Shown here piece after piece: positions 36,524-46,262 of a DNA stretch of 64,000 bases. Below the pieces are notes generated by a model. It searched no databases. It had not been told where the DNA came from and saw nothing but the letters and a program-made list of their open reading frames with translations. Source of the stretch: Aquamicrobium aerolatum DSM 21857 (GTDB lineage: Bacteria; Pseudomonadota; Alphaproteobacteria; Rhizobiales; Rhizobiaceae); assembly GCF_900113935.1 (NCBI RefSeq), contig NZ_FORF01000004.1:141163-205162 (forward strand), read 5' to 3'. The translations under genes were made by a program, and so were the position numbers. Position 1 is the first letter of the stretch, and each line of letters opens with the position of its first letter.

Positions 36524-37348
36524 TCAGGCCGTTCTGGCAAACTCGGCGAGTAGGGCGTTGAACGCTGCCGGCTGCTGCAGGAATGGCGCGTGGCCCGCGC
36601 CGTCGAGGCGCACGACACCCCGATCCCAAAGCGACGAATAGACGAGTGTGTCAAAATACGACGCCTGGATAAATACGTCGTCGACGCCGTTGACGACCGC
36701 GAACGGCGTTGTCGTCGTGGCGACGATTTCCTGTTCGTCGAGTGCATGTCCCTGCATCACTGAGCCGAACATGATTTCGCGCGCCCGCCCGTCGGTGCGT
36801 TTGCACATGGCGAGAAGTTCCGGCGCGACGACGCCGTCGACCGCCGACGTATGCGTGGAGTAAAAGATGGCGTCGGCTTCGGTGAAATCACGTTTGCCAG
36901 TCAGGTTTTCGGCGCTCGGATCGATGTTGAAACCGGTCATGAGGCTTTCGATTGTCGGCTTGATCGGTGGTGTACCGGAAATCATCACGCCGGCGGCGTC
37001 GAAACCGCTGCCGATCATCTCTAGTGCGATGTGGCCACCCAGCGACCAGCCGAAGATGATCGGCTTGTCCAGTTTCAGTGCCGACGCGACCTCTCCGGCC
37101 ATTTCAGCATAGCCGCCAAGGGTGTAGCTGCGGGCCGGGTCGGCGGCGTCATCGGACGCGCCATGGCCCGGCAGGTCGAAAGCGACGAGGCGGAACTCAG
37201 CCAGTTCCGGCGCGGCATATTGTTTGCCGAACACTTCCTTGCAGCTCGAATTGCCGTGGATCAGCAGCATCGCCGGTCCCTCTATGCTGGTCTGGGTGTA
37301 GGCGATGGTGCCGTGGCTGGTCTCGATTGCGCCGGAATTCGTCGTCAT
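36524..37348 (-). CDS. Alpha/beta hydrolase
   Basis: 274 aa. HGNSSCKEVF (oxyanion region), DLPGHGASDD and the nucleophile elbow GWSLGGHIALE (Ser) are classic, with a C-terminal His in GAGHAPFLQQP. No signal peptide. It sits between the carboxylase alpha gene and the DUF922 gene and may be a thioesterase or esterase. No evidence ties it to leucine catabolism beyond position. Confidence 0.8.
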   Translation of the reverse strand: MTTNSGAIETSHGTIAYTQTSIEGPAMLLIHGNSSCKEVFGKQYAAPELAEFRLVAFDLPGHGASDDAADPARSYTLGGYAEMAGEVASALKLDKPIIFGWSLGGHIALEMIGSGFDAAGVMISGTPPIKPTIESLMTGFNIDPSAENLTGKRDFTEADAIFYSTHTSAVDGVVAPELLAMCKRTDGRAREIMFGSVMQGHALDEQEIVATTTTPFAVVNGVDDVFIQASYFDTLVYSSLWDRGVVRLDGAGHAPFLQQPAAFNALLAEFARTA

Positions 37349-37472
37349 GTGATCCCCCTGTTTGATCTTGCGACAGTAAGAGAGCCGCTGCGTGGCGTCC
37401 AGAGATGCGAGTGGTTGCGATGCCGCCGCAAATCACCGATGGTCGCGGTCGGATTCACGGGAGAGTTGATGG

Positions 37473-38069
37473 ATGGCATTCCGGCGTTTGGTTTCTGTTG
37501 TCGCGGTCGCGATCATGCTGCCGACGATGGCACAGGCGCAGTGGAAGCCGGTCGAAAAGATCGAAAACTATCGCGTGTCGGGGCAGTCGGGCATCGAGCT
37601 TTACCGCTCGATCGGTGAACATGGCCCGAAAGTCGGCGTCGGTCGCGTCATCGCCTATACCGATTTCAAGCTGCTGTGGTCGCGCGACTATCGCCCGCAG
37701 AAAGACGGATCGTGCACGCTGGTATCCGCCAGGCCCAACCTGACCATCACCTACCGGTTGCCGAAAGCTGCCGGTGACATGCCGACTGCGACGCGCCGGT
37801 CATGGGACAGTTTTCTCGAAGGCGTCATCCGGCACGAAAAGGTGCATGGCGAGATGATCGTCGATCTGGTCAAGGCGATCGAGGACGTCTCCATCGGCCT
37901 GAGCGCACCCAATGACCCGGACTGCAACAAGGTCCGCGCCGCGCTGCAAAGCCGCCTCGGGCCGCTGTCGCAGGAGCAACGCCGCCGCAGCCGCGAGTTC
38001 GATCAGGTCGAGATGCGCGACGGCGGCAACGTGCACAAGCTGGTGCTGGCGCTGGTCAACGGCTCGTAG
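37473..38069 (+). CDS. DUF922 putative zinc-dependent secreted protease
   Basis: 198 aa with a signal peptide (FRRLVSVVAVAIMLPTMAQA). The mature domain has the zinc-protease-like motif RHEKVHGEM (HExxH) and a YRLPKAAGDMP strand typical of DUF922. It is predicted to be periplasmic. ATG 37473 follows GGGAGAG. The substrate is unknown, and activity in this family is predicted rather than shown. Confidence 0.78.
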   Translation: MAFRRLVSVVAVAIMLPTMAQAQWKPVEKIENYRVSGQSGIELYRSIGEHGPKVGVGRVIAYTDFKLLWSRDYRPQKDGSCTLVSARPNLTITYRLPKAAGDMPTATRRSWDSFLEGVIRHEKVHGEMIVDLVKAIEDVSIGLSAPNDPDCNKVRAALQSRLGPLSQEQRRRSREFDQVEMRDGGNVHKLVLALVNGS

Positions 38070-38288
38070 TCCGCTTGGCGGCACCCGCAAAAATCGTTAT
38101 GAAGACGACATCATGAAGTCGGCAGACCGAACCACCTGCATCGCGCTTCCGCGTCTCTGACGCGCGAGGCTGTTTGACCGGACAAGCGCCGGACCCTTTC
38201 GCGCGCGTCCATTTTCAGATCATTCAATGCCATGCGACTGATGTGCCCGCTCCATGCGGCTCGTCGCGGCATTCATGCAGGTACTCTC

Positions 38289-38924
38289 ATGACCAATTAT
38301 TTCGAAAGCCCGTTCAAGGGCATCCCGCTCGACCAGCAGGTGACAAACCCGCGCATCAGCGTCGGGCGCTACAGCTATTATTCCGGCTATTATCACGGCC
38401 ACAGCTTCGACGATTGCGCGCGCTATCTGCTGCCCGACGAAGGCGGCGATCGGCTGATTATCGGCAGTTTCTGCTCGATCGGCTCGGGGGCGGCCTTCAT
38501 CATGGCTGGCAATCAGGGCCATCGCAACGAATGGATCGGCACCTTTCCATTCGCCTTCGTTCCCGATGCGCCGGAGTTCGACGGCGCAGCCAACGGCTAT
38601 CTGCCGGCAGGCGACACGGTGATCGGCAACGATGTGTGGATCGGTTCGGAAGCGGTGCTGATGCCGGGCGTCACGATCGGCCACGGCGCCGTGATCGGCA
38701 CCCGCGCGCTGGTGACGCGCGATGTCGAGCCCTACACCATCGTCGGCGGCAACCCCGCGCGGCCGATCCGCAAGCGCTTTTCCGATGCGGAAATCGCGAT
38801 GCTCTTGGAGATGTGCTGGTGGGATTGGGAGACGGACGCGCTGAGCGCGGCCATCAAGCTGCTGACATCAGGCGATGTCGCAGCGCTCTATGCCTGGTGG
38901 CAGCGGGAGCAAGCGGCTCTCTGA
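38289..38924 (+). CDS. CatB-related O-acetyltransferase (left-handed beta-helix)
   Basis: 211 aa from ATG 38289. Hexapeptide repeats ([31 protein letters not shown]) and the [19 protein letters not shown] loop containing the catalytic His place it in the CatB/Vat xenobiotic acetyltransferase group. It acetylates hydroxyl groups using acetyl-CoA. Members act on chloramphenicol, streptogramins or sugars, so a resistance role is possible but not shown. It is not co-oriented with the carboxylase genes around it. Confidence 0.83.
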   Translation: MTNYFESPFKGIPLDQQVTNPRISVGRYSYYSGYYHGHSFDDCARYLLPDEGGDRLIIGSFCSIGSGAAFIMAGNQGHRNEWIGTFPFAFVPDAPEFDGAANGYLPAGDTVIGNDVWIGSEAVLMPGVTIGHGAVIGTRALVTRDVEPYTIVGGNPARPIRKRFSDAEIAMLLEMCWWDWETDALSAAIKLLTSGDVAALYAWWQREQAAL

Positions 38925-38942
38925 CGCCGATCCGTTGACACT

Positions 38943-39296
38943 TCACGGCGCGCGGAGGATTTTCTCCATCGCCTTTCCGCGCGCCAGCTCGTCGATCATT
39001 TTGTCGAGGATGCGGATTTCCCGCATCGTCGGCTCCTCGATTTCCTCGATCCGCACGCCGCAGATCATGCCGGTGATCTGCACGCGGGCGGGATTGGGGC
39101 GCGGTGCGTTGGCAAAGAAGGTTTCGAAATCCGTGCCATCGTCCAGTATCGTGGCAAGATCGTCCTGCGAATAGCCGGTCAGCCAGCGGATGATCTCGTC
39201 CACGTCTTCCTTCGTGCGGCCCTTCTTGTGCGCCTTGGCGAGGTAGTGCGGATAGACGCTGGCGAAACTGGTCGTGTAGATCCGGTGCTTTGCCAT
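38943..39296 (-). CDS. DUF2200-family protein
   Basis: 117 aa. [40 protein letters not shown] at the N-terminus is the DUF2200 pattern of small bacterial proteins with no known activity. No signal peptide or membrane segment. It lies on the same strand as the MCC beta gene, 22 bases downstream of it, and may be in that transcript. Confidence 0.7.
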   Translation of the reverse strand: MAKHRIYTTSFASVYPHYLAKAHKKGRTKEDVDEIIRWLTGYSQDDLATILDDGTDFETFFANAPRPNPARVQITGMICGVRIEEIEEPTMREIRILDKMIDELARGKAMEKILRAP

Positions 39297-39318
39297 GTTC
39301 CGCCCACCTCCCGCGTTG

Positions 39319-40926
39319 CTACATCCGGAACACGCCGAATTTGGTGTCCTTGATTTCGGCGTTCAGCGACGCTGACAGGCTGAGCGCCAGCACGTCGCGG
39401 GTTTTGGCCGGGTCGATGATGCCGTCGTCCCACATCCGCGCCGAGGAATAGAGCGGGTGGCCCTCATGCTCGTATTTCATCAGGATCGGTTTGCGGAATT
39501 TCGCCTCGTCCTCTTCCGACCATTCCTCGCCCTTGCGCTCGAAACCTTCGCGCTTGACCATCGCCAGAACGGTGGCGGCCTGTTCGCCGCCCATCACCGA
39601 GATGCGCGCATTCGGCCACATCCACAGGAAACGGGGCGAATAGGCACGGCCGCACATGCCGTAATTGCCGGCGCCGAACGAGCCGCCGATGATGATGGTG
39701 AATTTCGGCACCTGCGCGGTGGCAACGGCGGTGACCAGCTTGGCCCCATCGCGGGCAATGCCACCCGCCTCATATTTGCGCCCGACCATGAAGCCGGTGA
39801 TGTTCTGCAAAAACACCAGTGGAATCTTGCGCTGGCAGCACAATTCGATGAAATGCGCTCCTTTCAGCGCGCTTTCGGAAAACAGCACGCCATTATTGCC
39901 GATGATGCCGACCGGCATGCCGTGAATATGGGCAAAACCGGTGACGAGCGTGGTGCCGTAATTCGCCTTGAACTCGTCGAACTCCGATCCGTCGACCAGC
40001 CGCGCGATCACCTCGCGCACGTCGTAGGGCTGCTTCAGATCGGCCGGGACGACGCCGTAAAGCTCTTCCGGCGCATAGAGCGGTTGCGCTGGCTTTTGCA
40101 GCGTCAGCTGCAATTTCTTGGACCGGTTCAGGTTGCGCACGATGCGGCGCACGATGGCGAGCGCATGTTCGTCATCGACGGCGTAATGATCGGCCACGCC
40201 GGATTCGCGCGTGTGCAGATCCGCGCCGCCAAGTTCTTCCGCCGTCACGTCCTCGCCGGTGGCGGCTTTCACCAGCGGCGGGCCGCCAAGGAAGATCGTC
40301 GCCTGCTTGCGCACCATGATCGTTTCGTCGGACATCGCCGGCACATAGGCGCCGCCCGCCGTGCACGAACCCATGACGCAGGCGATCTGCGGAATGCCCG
40401 CCGCGCTCATATTGGCCTGATTGAAGAAGATGCGACCGAAATGGTCGCGGTCGGGGAACACCTCGTCCTGGTTGGGCAGGTTCGCGCCGCCGGAATCGAC
40501 CAGATAGATGCAGGGCAGATTGTTCTGCATCGCGATTTCCTGCGCGCGCAGATGCTTCTTCACCGTCAGCGGATAATAGGTGCCACCCTTCACCGTCGCA
40601 TCGTTGACGACGATCATGCATTCGGTGCCTTCGATGCGGCCGATGCCGGCGATCATGCCCGCCGACGCGATCTCGTCGCCATACATCTGCCACGCCGCAA
40701 ACTGGCCGATTTCGAGGAACGGCGACCCGGTGTCAAGCAATTGCGCCAGCCGGTCGCGCGGCAAAAGTTTGCCCCGCGCAATATGACGCTCGCGCGCCTC
40801 GTCGCTGCCGCCCCGTTCCACGATTGTCGCCTTGTCGGCAATGTCGTCGACAAGCGCTCGCATCCGTTCGGCATTGGCCTTGAACGTCTCGGAAGCGGGA
40901 GAAATCTTCGACTGAATGGCAGGCAT
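39319..40926 (-). CDS. mccB: Methylcrotonyl-CoA carboxylase, carboxyltransferase beta subunit
   Basis: 535 aa. The N-terminal half has [19 protein letters not shown] and [13 protein letters not shown], the C-terminal half [21 protein letters not shown] and [19 protein letters not shown], which together form the crotonase-fold carboxyltransferase of MCC rather than propionyl-CoA carboxylase. It moves the carboxyl group from biotin on the alpha subunit to 3-methylcrotonyl-CoA. Isovaleryl-CoA dehydrogenase is encoded 62 bases upstream on the same strand; the alpha subunit gene is 2.9 kb downstream. Confidence 0.93.
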   Translation of the reverse strand: MPAIQSKISPASETFKANAERMRALVDDIADKATIVERGGSDEARERHIARGKLLPRDRLAQLLDTGSPFLEIGQFAAWQMYGDEIASAGMIAGIGRIEGTECMIVVNDATVKGGTYYPLTVKKHLRAQEIAMQNNLPCIYLVDSGGANLPNQDEVFPDRDHFGRIFFNQANMSAAGIPQIACVMGSCTAGGAYVPAMSDETIMVRKQATIFLGGPPLVKAATGEDVTAEELGGADLHTRESGVADHYAVDDEHALAIVRRIVRNLNRSKKLQLTLQKPAQPLYAPEELYGVVPADLKQPYDVREVIARLVDGSEFDEFKANYGTTLVTGFAHIHGMPVGIIGNNGVLFSESALKGAHFIELCCQRKIPLVFLQNITGFMVGRKYEAGGIARDGAKLVTAVATAQVPKFTIIIGGSFGAGNYGMCGRAYSPRFLWMWPNARISVMGGEQAATVLAMVKREGFERKGEEWSEEDEAKFRKPILMKYEHEGHPLYSSARMWDDGIIDPAKTRDVLALSLSASLNAEIKDTKFGVFRM

Positions 40927-40988
40927 GCGGTCCTCAAATCATCTCGTGTGGCGGCAGTGTGAAGAAACCGGCGCAGGAAGGGAAGGGG

Positions 40989-42152
40989 CTAAACCGCCTC
41001 GTCCATCATCTCCCGGCCGATCAGCCAGCGGCGGATTTCGCTGGTGCCGGCGCCAATCTCGTAAAGCTTTGCGTCGCGCAGAAGGCGGCCTGTCGGGTAG
41101 TCGTTGATGTAGCCATTGCCACCCAGCAGCTGGATCGCGTCGAGCGCGACCTGGGTCGCCTTTTCGGCGGCGTAGAGGATGCAGCCGGCGGCGTCCTTGC
41201 GCGAAGTCTGGCCGCGGTCGCAGGCCGACGCCACGGCGTAGACATAGGCGCGGCAGGCGTTCATCGTGGTGTACATGTCGGCGAGCTTCCCCTGCACCAG
41301 CTGGAACGCGCCGATCGGCTGGCCAAACTGCCTGCGCTCGTGGACGTAAGGAACCGCTGCGTCGAGCGCTGCGGCCATCAGGCCCAGCGGCCCGCCTGAC
41401 AAGACGACGCGCTCATAGTCGAGGCCTGACATCAGCACCTCGACGCCGCGCCCTTCTTCGTGGAGCACGTTCTCAAACGGCACTTCGACATTCTCGAACA
41501 CCAGTTCGCCGGTGTTGGAACCGCGCATGCCGAGCTTGTCGAGCTTCTGCGCGACCGAGAACCCCGTCATCTCGCGTTCGATCAGGAACGCGGTGATGCC
41601 GCGCGAATTGCGCTCCGGGTCGGTCTTGGCATAGACGACCAGCGTGTCGGCGTCGGGGCCATTGGTGATCCACATCTTCGAGCCATTGAGAACATAGCGG
41701 TCGTTCTTCTTCTCGGCCCGCAGGCGCATCGAGACGACGTCGGAGCCTGCCTCCGGCTCTGACATCGCCAGCGCGCCGACGGCATCGCCGGCGCACAGCC
41801 CCGGCAGGTATTTCGCCTTCTGCTCCGGCGTGCCCCAGCGGTTGATCTGGTTGACGCACAGGTTTGAATGCGCGCCATAGGACAGGCCGACCGACGCCGA
41901 GGCGCGGGAAATTTCCTCCATCGCGACGACATGGGCGAGGTAGCTCATGCCGGTGCCGCCATGGTCGGGGTCGGCGGTCATGCCGAGCAGGCCGAGATCG
42001 CCCATCTCTTTCCACAGATGCGGTGCGAATTCGTTGGAGCGGTCGATCTCGGCGGCGATTGGCGCGATGCGCTCCTGCGCAAAGCGGCGCACCGTGTCGC
42101 GCAGGGCGTCGATGTCTTCGCCAAGCCCGAAATTCATGACGTGATCATACAT
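40989..42152 (-). CDS. ivd: Isovaleryl-CoA dehydrogenase
   Basis: 387 aa, the standard acyl-CoA dehydrogenase length. [34 protein letters not shown] (FAD loop), [19 protein letters not shown] and the catalytic-base region [18 protein letters not shown] match isovaleryl-CoA dehydrogenase, in which the active Glu lies in this position. It oxidises isovaleryl-CoA and passes electrons to ETF, then ETF-QO (28490-30169). ATG 42152 has GGGAG 7 bases upstream and overlaps the TetR gene by 8 bases. Confidence 0.93.
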   Translation of the reverse strand: MYDHVMNFGLGEDIDALRDTVRRFAQERIAPIAAEIDRSNEFAPHLWKEMGDLGLLGMTADPDHGGTGMSYLAHVVAMEEISRASASVGLSYGAHSNLCVNQINRWGTPEQKAKYLPGLCAGDAVGALAMSEPEAGSDVVSMRLRAEKKNDRYVLNGSKMWITNGPDADTLVVYAKTDPERNSRGITAFLIEREMTGFSVAQKLDKLGMRGSNTGELVFENVEVPFENVLHEEGRGVEVLMSGLDYERVVLSGGPLGLMAAALDAAVPYVHERRQFGQPIGAFQLVQGKLADMYTTMNACRAYVYAVASACDRGQTSRKDAAGCILYAAEKATQVALDAIQLLGGNGYINDYPTGRLLRDAKLYEIGAGTSEIRRWLIGREMMDEAV

Positions 42153-42759
42153 GCTGGCTCTCCCATTCCTGCGCGCCGACGAGGCGCATGGTCATTTGGT
42201 GATAGGTTTCGGTGACTTGTGTGACCGACAGACGCTCATCGGGCCGGAACCAGACAATCACGCCGGTGATCATCTGGATGATCGCCATCGCCGTCAGCGT
42301 GACATCCTCGATCACGAATGCGCCCGTCTCTGCGCCGTCGCGCAGGATCTGGCGCAGTTCCTTTTCGTACGCACCGCGCAGACGCAATATCGTGCTGAGC
42401 CGGTCGTGGGACAGGCTGCGCAGCTCCATGTTGTTGACGTGGGTCGAATGACGACGCTCGATGTGGAAGCGAATATGGTTGCCCACGAACGCGGCCAGCC
42501 GCGCGGTCGGGTCGTCATTTGGGCGCTGCTGCTCCCAGCTGTCGATCAGCGCATCCATATGACTCTGCATCAGATCGAACAGCAGGTCTTCCTTGGTCGC
42601 AAAATAGCGGTAGAGGGCGGCTGCCTGGACGCCGACTTCGGCAGCGATCTGACGGATCGAGACAGCGTCGTAGCCGTGACGGGCAAAAAGGCCGGTCGCT
42701 GCATCGCGGATTGCGCTGCGCGTTTTTTCACCGTCCGAACCAACCGTCCGCGCCATCAT
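42145..42759 (-). CDS. TetR/AcrR-family regulator, probably of leucine catabolism
   Basis: 204 aa. The N-terminal HTH ([39 protein letters not shown]) is TetR type; the C-terminus is an all-helical ligand domain. It is the first gene of the leftward transcript and overlaps isovaleryl-CoA dehydrogenase. In other proteobacteria a TetR protein (LiuQ type) controls these genes, so that role is plausible here. A short palindrome AACG-GT-CGTT at 42784-42793, 25 bases upstream, could be its operator. Two adjacent ATG codons (42759, 42756) are both possible starts. Confidence 0.8.
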   Translation of the reverse strand: MMARTVGSDGEKTRSAIRDAATGLFARHGYDAVSIRQIAAEVGVQAAALYRYFATKEDLLFDLMQSHMDALIDSWEQQRPNDDPTARLAAFVGNHIRFHIERRHSTHVNNMELRSLSHDRLSTILRLRGAYEKELRQILRDGAETGAFVIEDVTLTAMAIIQMITGVIVWFRPDERLSVTQVTETYHQMTMRLVGAQEWESQHV

Positions 42760-42952
42760 CCGCTCCTGTTGAATAAGGAATAAAACGGTCGTTCAATTAA
42801 TTCAATCCGGTTCTGAAGAACGCGGCCTGTTTTCTCCACAAACTGACGCAATGGAGAACCCGATTGGCAAGGATTCATCGTCTCCTGGAGCGGTGATTTG
42901 CGGTTCGCGGTTCCGTCTCCTATATCTAGTGTAGCAATAAGGAGATTTTACA

Positions 42953-43141
42953 TTGTCTAGATTTCACAAGACAGTTGGAGATATGGCGCTGGAAGTCGGC
43001 ATTGATCTCGCTGTTTTTCAGACGGCGTTGCGAAGAGCTAAATTTCCGCCCCGCAAGGTAAAGCAGGACTGGGAAGTCAAAATCGGCAGCGATGACTATT
43101 CTGCGATGCGCAGTGTGCTTGTAACACTTTTCCGCAGATAA
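42953..43141 (+). CDS. Small basic protein with TTG start
   Basis: 62 aa (MSRFHKTVGDMALEVGIDLAVFQTALRRAKFPP...). AAGGAG at 42939-42944 lies 8 bases before TTG 42953, a strong ribosome binding site that supports the unusual start; no ATG precedes residue 11. The middle could form two helices of a helix-turn-helix. It is basic at the C-terminus. No family recognised. It lies between two divergent regulatory genes. Confidence 0.55.
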   Translation: MSRFHKTVGDMALEVGIDLAVFQTALRRAKFPPRKVKQDWEVKIGSDDYSAMRSVLVTLFRR

Positions 43142-43415
43142 TTCATTTGCCCTCTGCTCTCGTCGAGCAGAACCCAGCGCGACCGGCCAGATCAGTTGCA
43201 GACGTTGTGGAATGACTGCAGCGGCGGGCGCTCAGTGCTGCATGAATCACGCCAAAACAACGCTTTCGCGCTCCCTTGGGCCCACGAAAATCGGACACGC
43301 TCTGGATGATCTGCCCGCCTTCAGAGGGCGGTCGTCCGCGTCTCTGACGGCTTCGCTGCCGCGTCTTTTCCACCTGCATCTTCAAAAATAGCATTTTTTC
43401 GTCTGAACAGTCTCA
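43142..43415. other. Intergenic region
   Basis: 274 bases between the small TTG-start gene and the promoter at 43416. It includes a small CCGCC/GGCGG hairpin near 43317-43332 that may end the small transcript. A leftward frame at 43143-43394 lacks a ribosome binding site and looks non-coding. Confidence 0.4.
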
Positions 43416-43446
43416 TTGACAAAATCGTACATATTTGTACGATTTT
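43416..43446 (+). promoter_or_regulatory. Promoter with overlapping 26-bp palindromic operator of the TetR/DUF1772 genes
   Basis: TTGACA (43416-43421) and TACGAT (43438-43443) are spaced by 16 bases as -35 and -10 boxes. Between and over them lie perfect 11-bp inverted arms AAAATCGTACA (43421-43431) and TGTACGATTTT (43436-43446) with a TATT spacer. A TetR dimer bound there would block RNA polymerase. The regulator gene starts at 43465. Confidence 0.78.
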
Positions 43447-43464
43447 TGCATTGAGGCAGGTGTG

Positions 43465-44118
43465 ATGGCTACTGAAAAGCAGATCGAACGGCGCCAGCGT
43501 ATTGAAGACGCTGCCTATGCGGTTCTCAAGGAATCCGGTTACAAATCTGCCTCGCTGCTGGCGATCGCCCAGCGCGCAGCGGTCTCCAATGAAACCCTCT
43601 ACAAATGGTACGGCAATAAGCAGGCGTTGTTCCGTTCGTTGGTCGAAGCCAACGCGAGAGAGGCAAAACTCCTGCTGGAGCGCACGCTTCATGAAGGAGG
43701 CGATCTGCTCGATGCGCTAGCTGCGCTCGGCCCTGTCCTTTTGTCTCTTGTGACCAGCGACAAGGCTATCGTGCTGAACCGCGCCGCTGCGGGCGATTTT
43801 GGCGACACGAAGACGCTCGGCCCGGCCATCGCGCAATTCGGGCGTGATACCATTGCGCCGCTCGTCTGCGACGTGCTGCAGATGGCCAGCCGGTCCGGCC
43901 GTATTATCTGCGACAGTCCCGCGGACGCCGCCGACATCTACCTGCGACTGTTGATCGGCGACCTTCAGATTCGACGTGTCATTGGCGTTCTCGATGAATT
44001 GTCGCCTGCCGAAATAGAGCGGCGGGCCGGCGATGCCATGACCCTTTTTCTCCGCCTTCATGCTCCCGCCAACCAGACGCAGTCTCTGTCTCCCCCAAAG
44101 GAAAGACCTTCCAGATGA
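43465..44118 (+). CDS. TetR/AcrR-family repressor
   Basis: 217 aa from ATG 43465, which has GAGG at 43453-43456. The N-terminal HTH reads AAYAVLKESGYKSASLLAIAQRAAVSNETLYKWYGNKQALF. The C-terminal domain resembles the TetR C-33/AefR-like type. It almost certainly binds the palindrome at 43421-43446 and represses itself and the next gene, whose ATG overlaps its stop (ATGA). An upstream in-frame start at 43435 lies inside the operator and is not used. Confidence 0.87.
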   Translation: MATEKQIERRQRIEDAAYAVLKESGYKSASLLAIAQRAAVSNETLYKWYGNKQALFRSLVEANAREAKLLLERTLHEGGDLLDALAALGPVLLSLVTSDKAIVLNRAAAGDFGDTKTLGPAIAQFGRDTIAPLVCDVLQMASRSGRIICDSPADAADIYLRLLIGDLQIRRVIGVLDELSPAEIERRAGDAMTLFLRLHAPANQTQSLSPPKERPSR

Positions 44119-44630
44119 AACCTGCCCTCTGCGTGTTTTCGCTTTTGTCGCTGTTGTCGAGCGGTGCGATTTTCGGCTTCTTTTATGCGTGGGTGTGTTC
44201 GACGATGTGGGGGCTGGATGCGGCTGATCCGGCTGTCGCGATCGGCGCGATGCAGGCGATGAACGCGTCTGTGCGCAATGCGGTATTTGCCCCGGCGTTT
44301 TTCGGCACGCCTTTTTTCCTGCTCGCGACCGCGCTGCTCGCCTGGTTTTGCCGTCTGAAAGCCGCCAGCGTGATTTTTGCTCTCGCCGGCCTGCTGTATC
44401 TTTTGGGTGGCATGGTTCTGACGATGACGGTCAACGTTCCGATGAACGAGGCGCTGGCTGTGGTCGCCATTCCTCAGGACGCCGCCGAAGCGCAGCGCAT
44501 CTGGGATGATTATTCGACGCCATGGCAGTTCTGGAACGTGGTGCGCACAATCGTCAGTGGCATCACGCTGGCGTTGACGGGCCTCGCCATCCACCTGTCA
44601 TCGCGGACGGCTGCTGGCGCACCCGCTTGA
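44115..44630 (+). CDS. DUF1772-family membrane protein
   Basis: 171 aa with four membrane segments (AIFGFFYAWVCSTMWGLD first; ALTGLAIHL last). The first helix/loop and MTVNVPMNEAL in the third segment match DUF1772, a family that includes anthrone oxygenase. Translationally coupled to the TetR gene. TetR control of a small membrane enzyme or transporter suggests a response to a hydrophobic compound; the substrate is unknown. Confidence 0.78.
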   Translation: MKPALCVFSLLSLLSSGAIFGFFYAWVCSTMWGLDAADPAVAIGAMQAMNASVRNAVFAPAFFGTPFFLLATALLAWFCRLKAASVIFALAGLLYLLGGMVLTMTVNVPMNEALAVVAIPQDAAEAQRIWDDYSTPWQFWNVVRTIVSGITLALTGLAIHLSSRTAAGAPA

Positions 44631-44645
44631 GGCCTGCCTGACCCG

Positions 44646-45437
44646 TCAGAACGGGAACGGGCCTTGTCCTGTCTGTGCGGGAATATGCACGCTGCGAAAA
44701 ACGCCGTTCCATTCATGGATCATGAAGCCGCCGCTGCCGGTGTAAAAGCCGACCGGCGCGTCGGGGCGCACGTCAAACTGGAACGTGCTGCAGGGCGAGG
44801 GGCCAACCAGCGCGGGAAATCTCGAAATCTGGCCCGTCATCGCCAGATGAAGATGGCCGCAGACGATCCGGATGTCCGCCGGAGATTGCGATAACAGGTC
44901 GGCCAGCTCAGGCTTCCCCGCCAGGCCGATAGCGTCCATGAATGCAATGCCGCATTCGAATGGCGGATGGTGCATCGCCAGAAGCACCGGCCCGTCAAAC
45001 GCCAGCGCCTGTTGAAGGAAACGGGCGGTGACGGCATCGATGCGTCCCCCGCCCGACCCTTCAACGAGGGTGTCGATGCCGACGAGGCGCAGATTGCCGA
45101 GGTCGCGCACCCAGTTGAGTGGCCCTGCGGCCTCGAAAAGACCAAGATCGGCAAACGCGGCGCGCATCGGCTCGCGCTGGTCGTGGTTGCCGGGGATCAC
45201 CAGCAAGGGCAGGCCAAGCGGCTCTGCGATCTCTCGAAACAAGGCATAGCTTTCGGCGGTGCCGTCATCGCTGATGTCACCGGTCACCAGCAGACTATCG
45301 ATCGGCCCTATACGCGGCAGCGCCTGCGCGATCTGAGCGATCTGCGCCTCGAACAATTGGGCGGTGTCGAGCACGCCGGAAACCAGCCTGGAGCGGGCGA
45401 CCAGATGCGTATCGGTGATCTGCAGAATGCGCGCCAC
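44646..45437 (-). CDS. Class III metallophosphodiesterase (GpdQ/CpdA-like)
   Basis: 263 aa. QITDTHLV, VTGDISDDGTAESY, IPGNHDQRE, LAMHHPPFECG and VCGHLHLAM are the five metal-ligand blocks of the cyclic-AMP/glycerophosphodiester phosphodiesterase family. It has no signal peptide. It is the last gene of the leftward ABC-transporter operon, 16 bases after the permease gene. In that setting, hydrolysis of an imported glycerophosphodiester to glycerol 3-phosphate is more likely than cAMP breakdown, but both fit. Confidence 0.82.
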   Translation of the reverse strand: MARILQITDTHLVARSRLVSGVLDTAQLFEAQIAQIAQALPRIGPIDSLLVTGDISDDGTAESYALFREIAEPLGLPLLVIPGNHDQREPMRAAFADLGLFEAAGPLNWVRDLGNLRLVGIDTLVEGSGGGRIDAVTARFLQQALAFDGPVLLAMHHPPFECGIAFMDAIGLAGKPELADLLSQSPADIRIVCGHLHLAMTGQISRFPALVGPSPCSTFQFDVRPDAPVGFYTGSGGFMIHEWNGVFRSVHIPAQTGQGPFPF

Positions 45438-45452
45438 GGCGTCCTCCCGAAA

Positions 45453-46262
45453 TTACTTGATGCCGGTGCGCAGGAATGCCTGCACGAACTGGCGCTGGAA
45501 GATCAGGAAGACAATCAGCAATGGCGCAACGCTCATCATGGTCGCCGCCGAAATGACGCTGATATTCACGCCGCTTTCCGGTGCGCCGAAGATCGAAAGG
45601 CCGACCGTCAGGGGACGTGTCGCGGTCGTGTTTGTCACGATCAGCGGCCACAGGAAGTTGTTCCAGTGAGTCGAGACCGAAACCAGCGCATAGGCGAGGT
45701 AGGTCGGGCGCGCGAGCGGCACATAGACACGCCACAAGATGCCCAGAAGGCTGCATCCCTCGATCTTCGCCGCCTCGTGCAATTCGACCGGCACGGACTT
45801 GAATGCCTGTCGCATCAGGAAGATGCCGAATGCGCTGGCCATGTACGGCATGCCGACGCCCAGAAACGTGTCGAACAGGCCAAGCCGCGATACCATCGCG
45901 TAGTTCTCGACGATCAGCACTTCAGGCAGGATGAAGAGCTGCATCAGGACCAGGATGAAGACGAAATCCTTGCCGGGGAATCTCAGCTGGGCAAAGGCAA
46001 ATCCGGCAAGCGTGGTGAGGATGAACTGTCCTATCAGCACCACGGTCACGAGGATGAATGTGTTGAGAAAATAGCGCAGCCACGGCGCGCCTTCCCATGC
46101 GGTGCGGAAATTTTCCATGGTCCACGGCGCAAAAATGCGAAAGTTCACCGCGTCGGACGTCGTGTGGAACGCCGCCCAGAACGCGAATACCAGTGGCGAA
46201 ATCCAGATGATCGCCAGGAGAATGGCGCCTGCGCCTTCGATATGTCGGAGAAAGCGGCTCAT
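45453..46262 (-). CDS. ABC sugar/glycerophosphate transporter permease (UgpE/MalG-like)
   Basis: 269 aa with six membrane segments and the cytoplasmic EAA loop ELHEAAKIEGCSLLGILWRVYVPLARP that contacts the ATPase. The end FQRQFVQAFLRTGIK is typical of MalG/UgpE permeases. Its start overlaps the other permease gene by 4 bases, so the two form the heterodimeric channel of one importer. Confidence 0.88.
   Translation of the reverse strand: MSRFLRHIEGAGAILLAIIWISPLVFAFWAAFHTTSDAVNFRIFAPWTMENFRTAWEGAPWLRYFLNTFILVTVVLIGQFILTTLAGFAFAQLRFPGKDFVFILVLMQLFILPEVLIVENYAMVSRLGLFDTFLGVGMPYMASAFGIFLMRQAFKSVPVELHEAAKIEGCSLLGILWRVYVPLARPTYLAYALVSVSTHWNNFLWPLIVTNTTATRPLTVGLSIFGAPESGVNISVISAATMMSVAPLLIVFLIFQRQFVQAFLRTGIK

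Noticed and set aside
39457..40962. Rightward 501-codon frame over mccB
   Set aside because: Antisense shadow of the carboxyltransferase; His/Arg/Asp-rich composition with no motif.
42784..42793. Strong operator for the leucine-catabolism TetR gene
   Set aside because: Only AACG-NN-CGTT is symmetric, too short to call as a separate site.
43143..43394. Leftward 83-codon frame
   Set aside because: No ribosome binding site, Arg/Ser/Gly-rich without recognisable fold.
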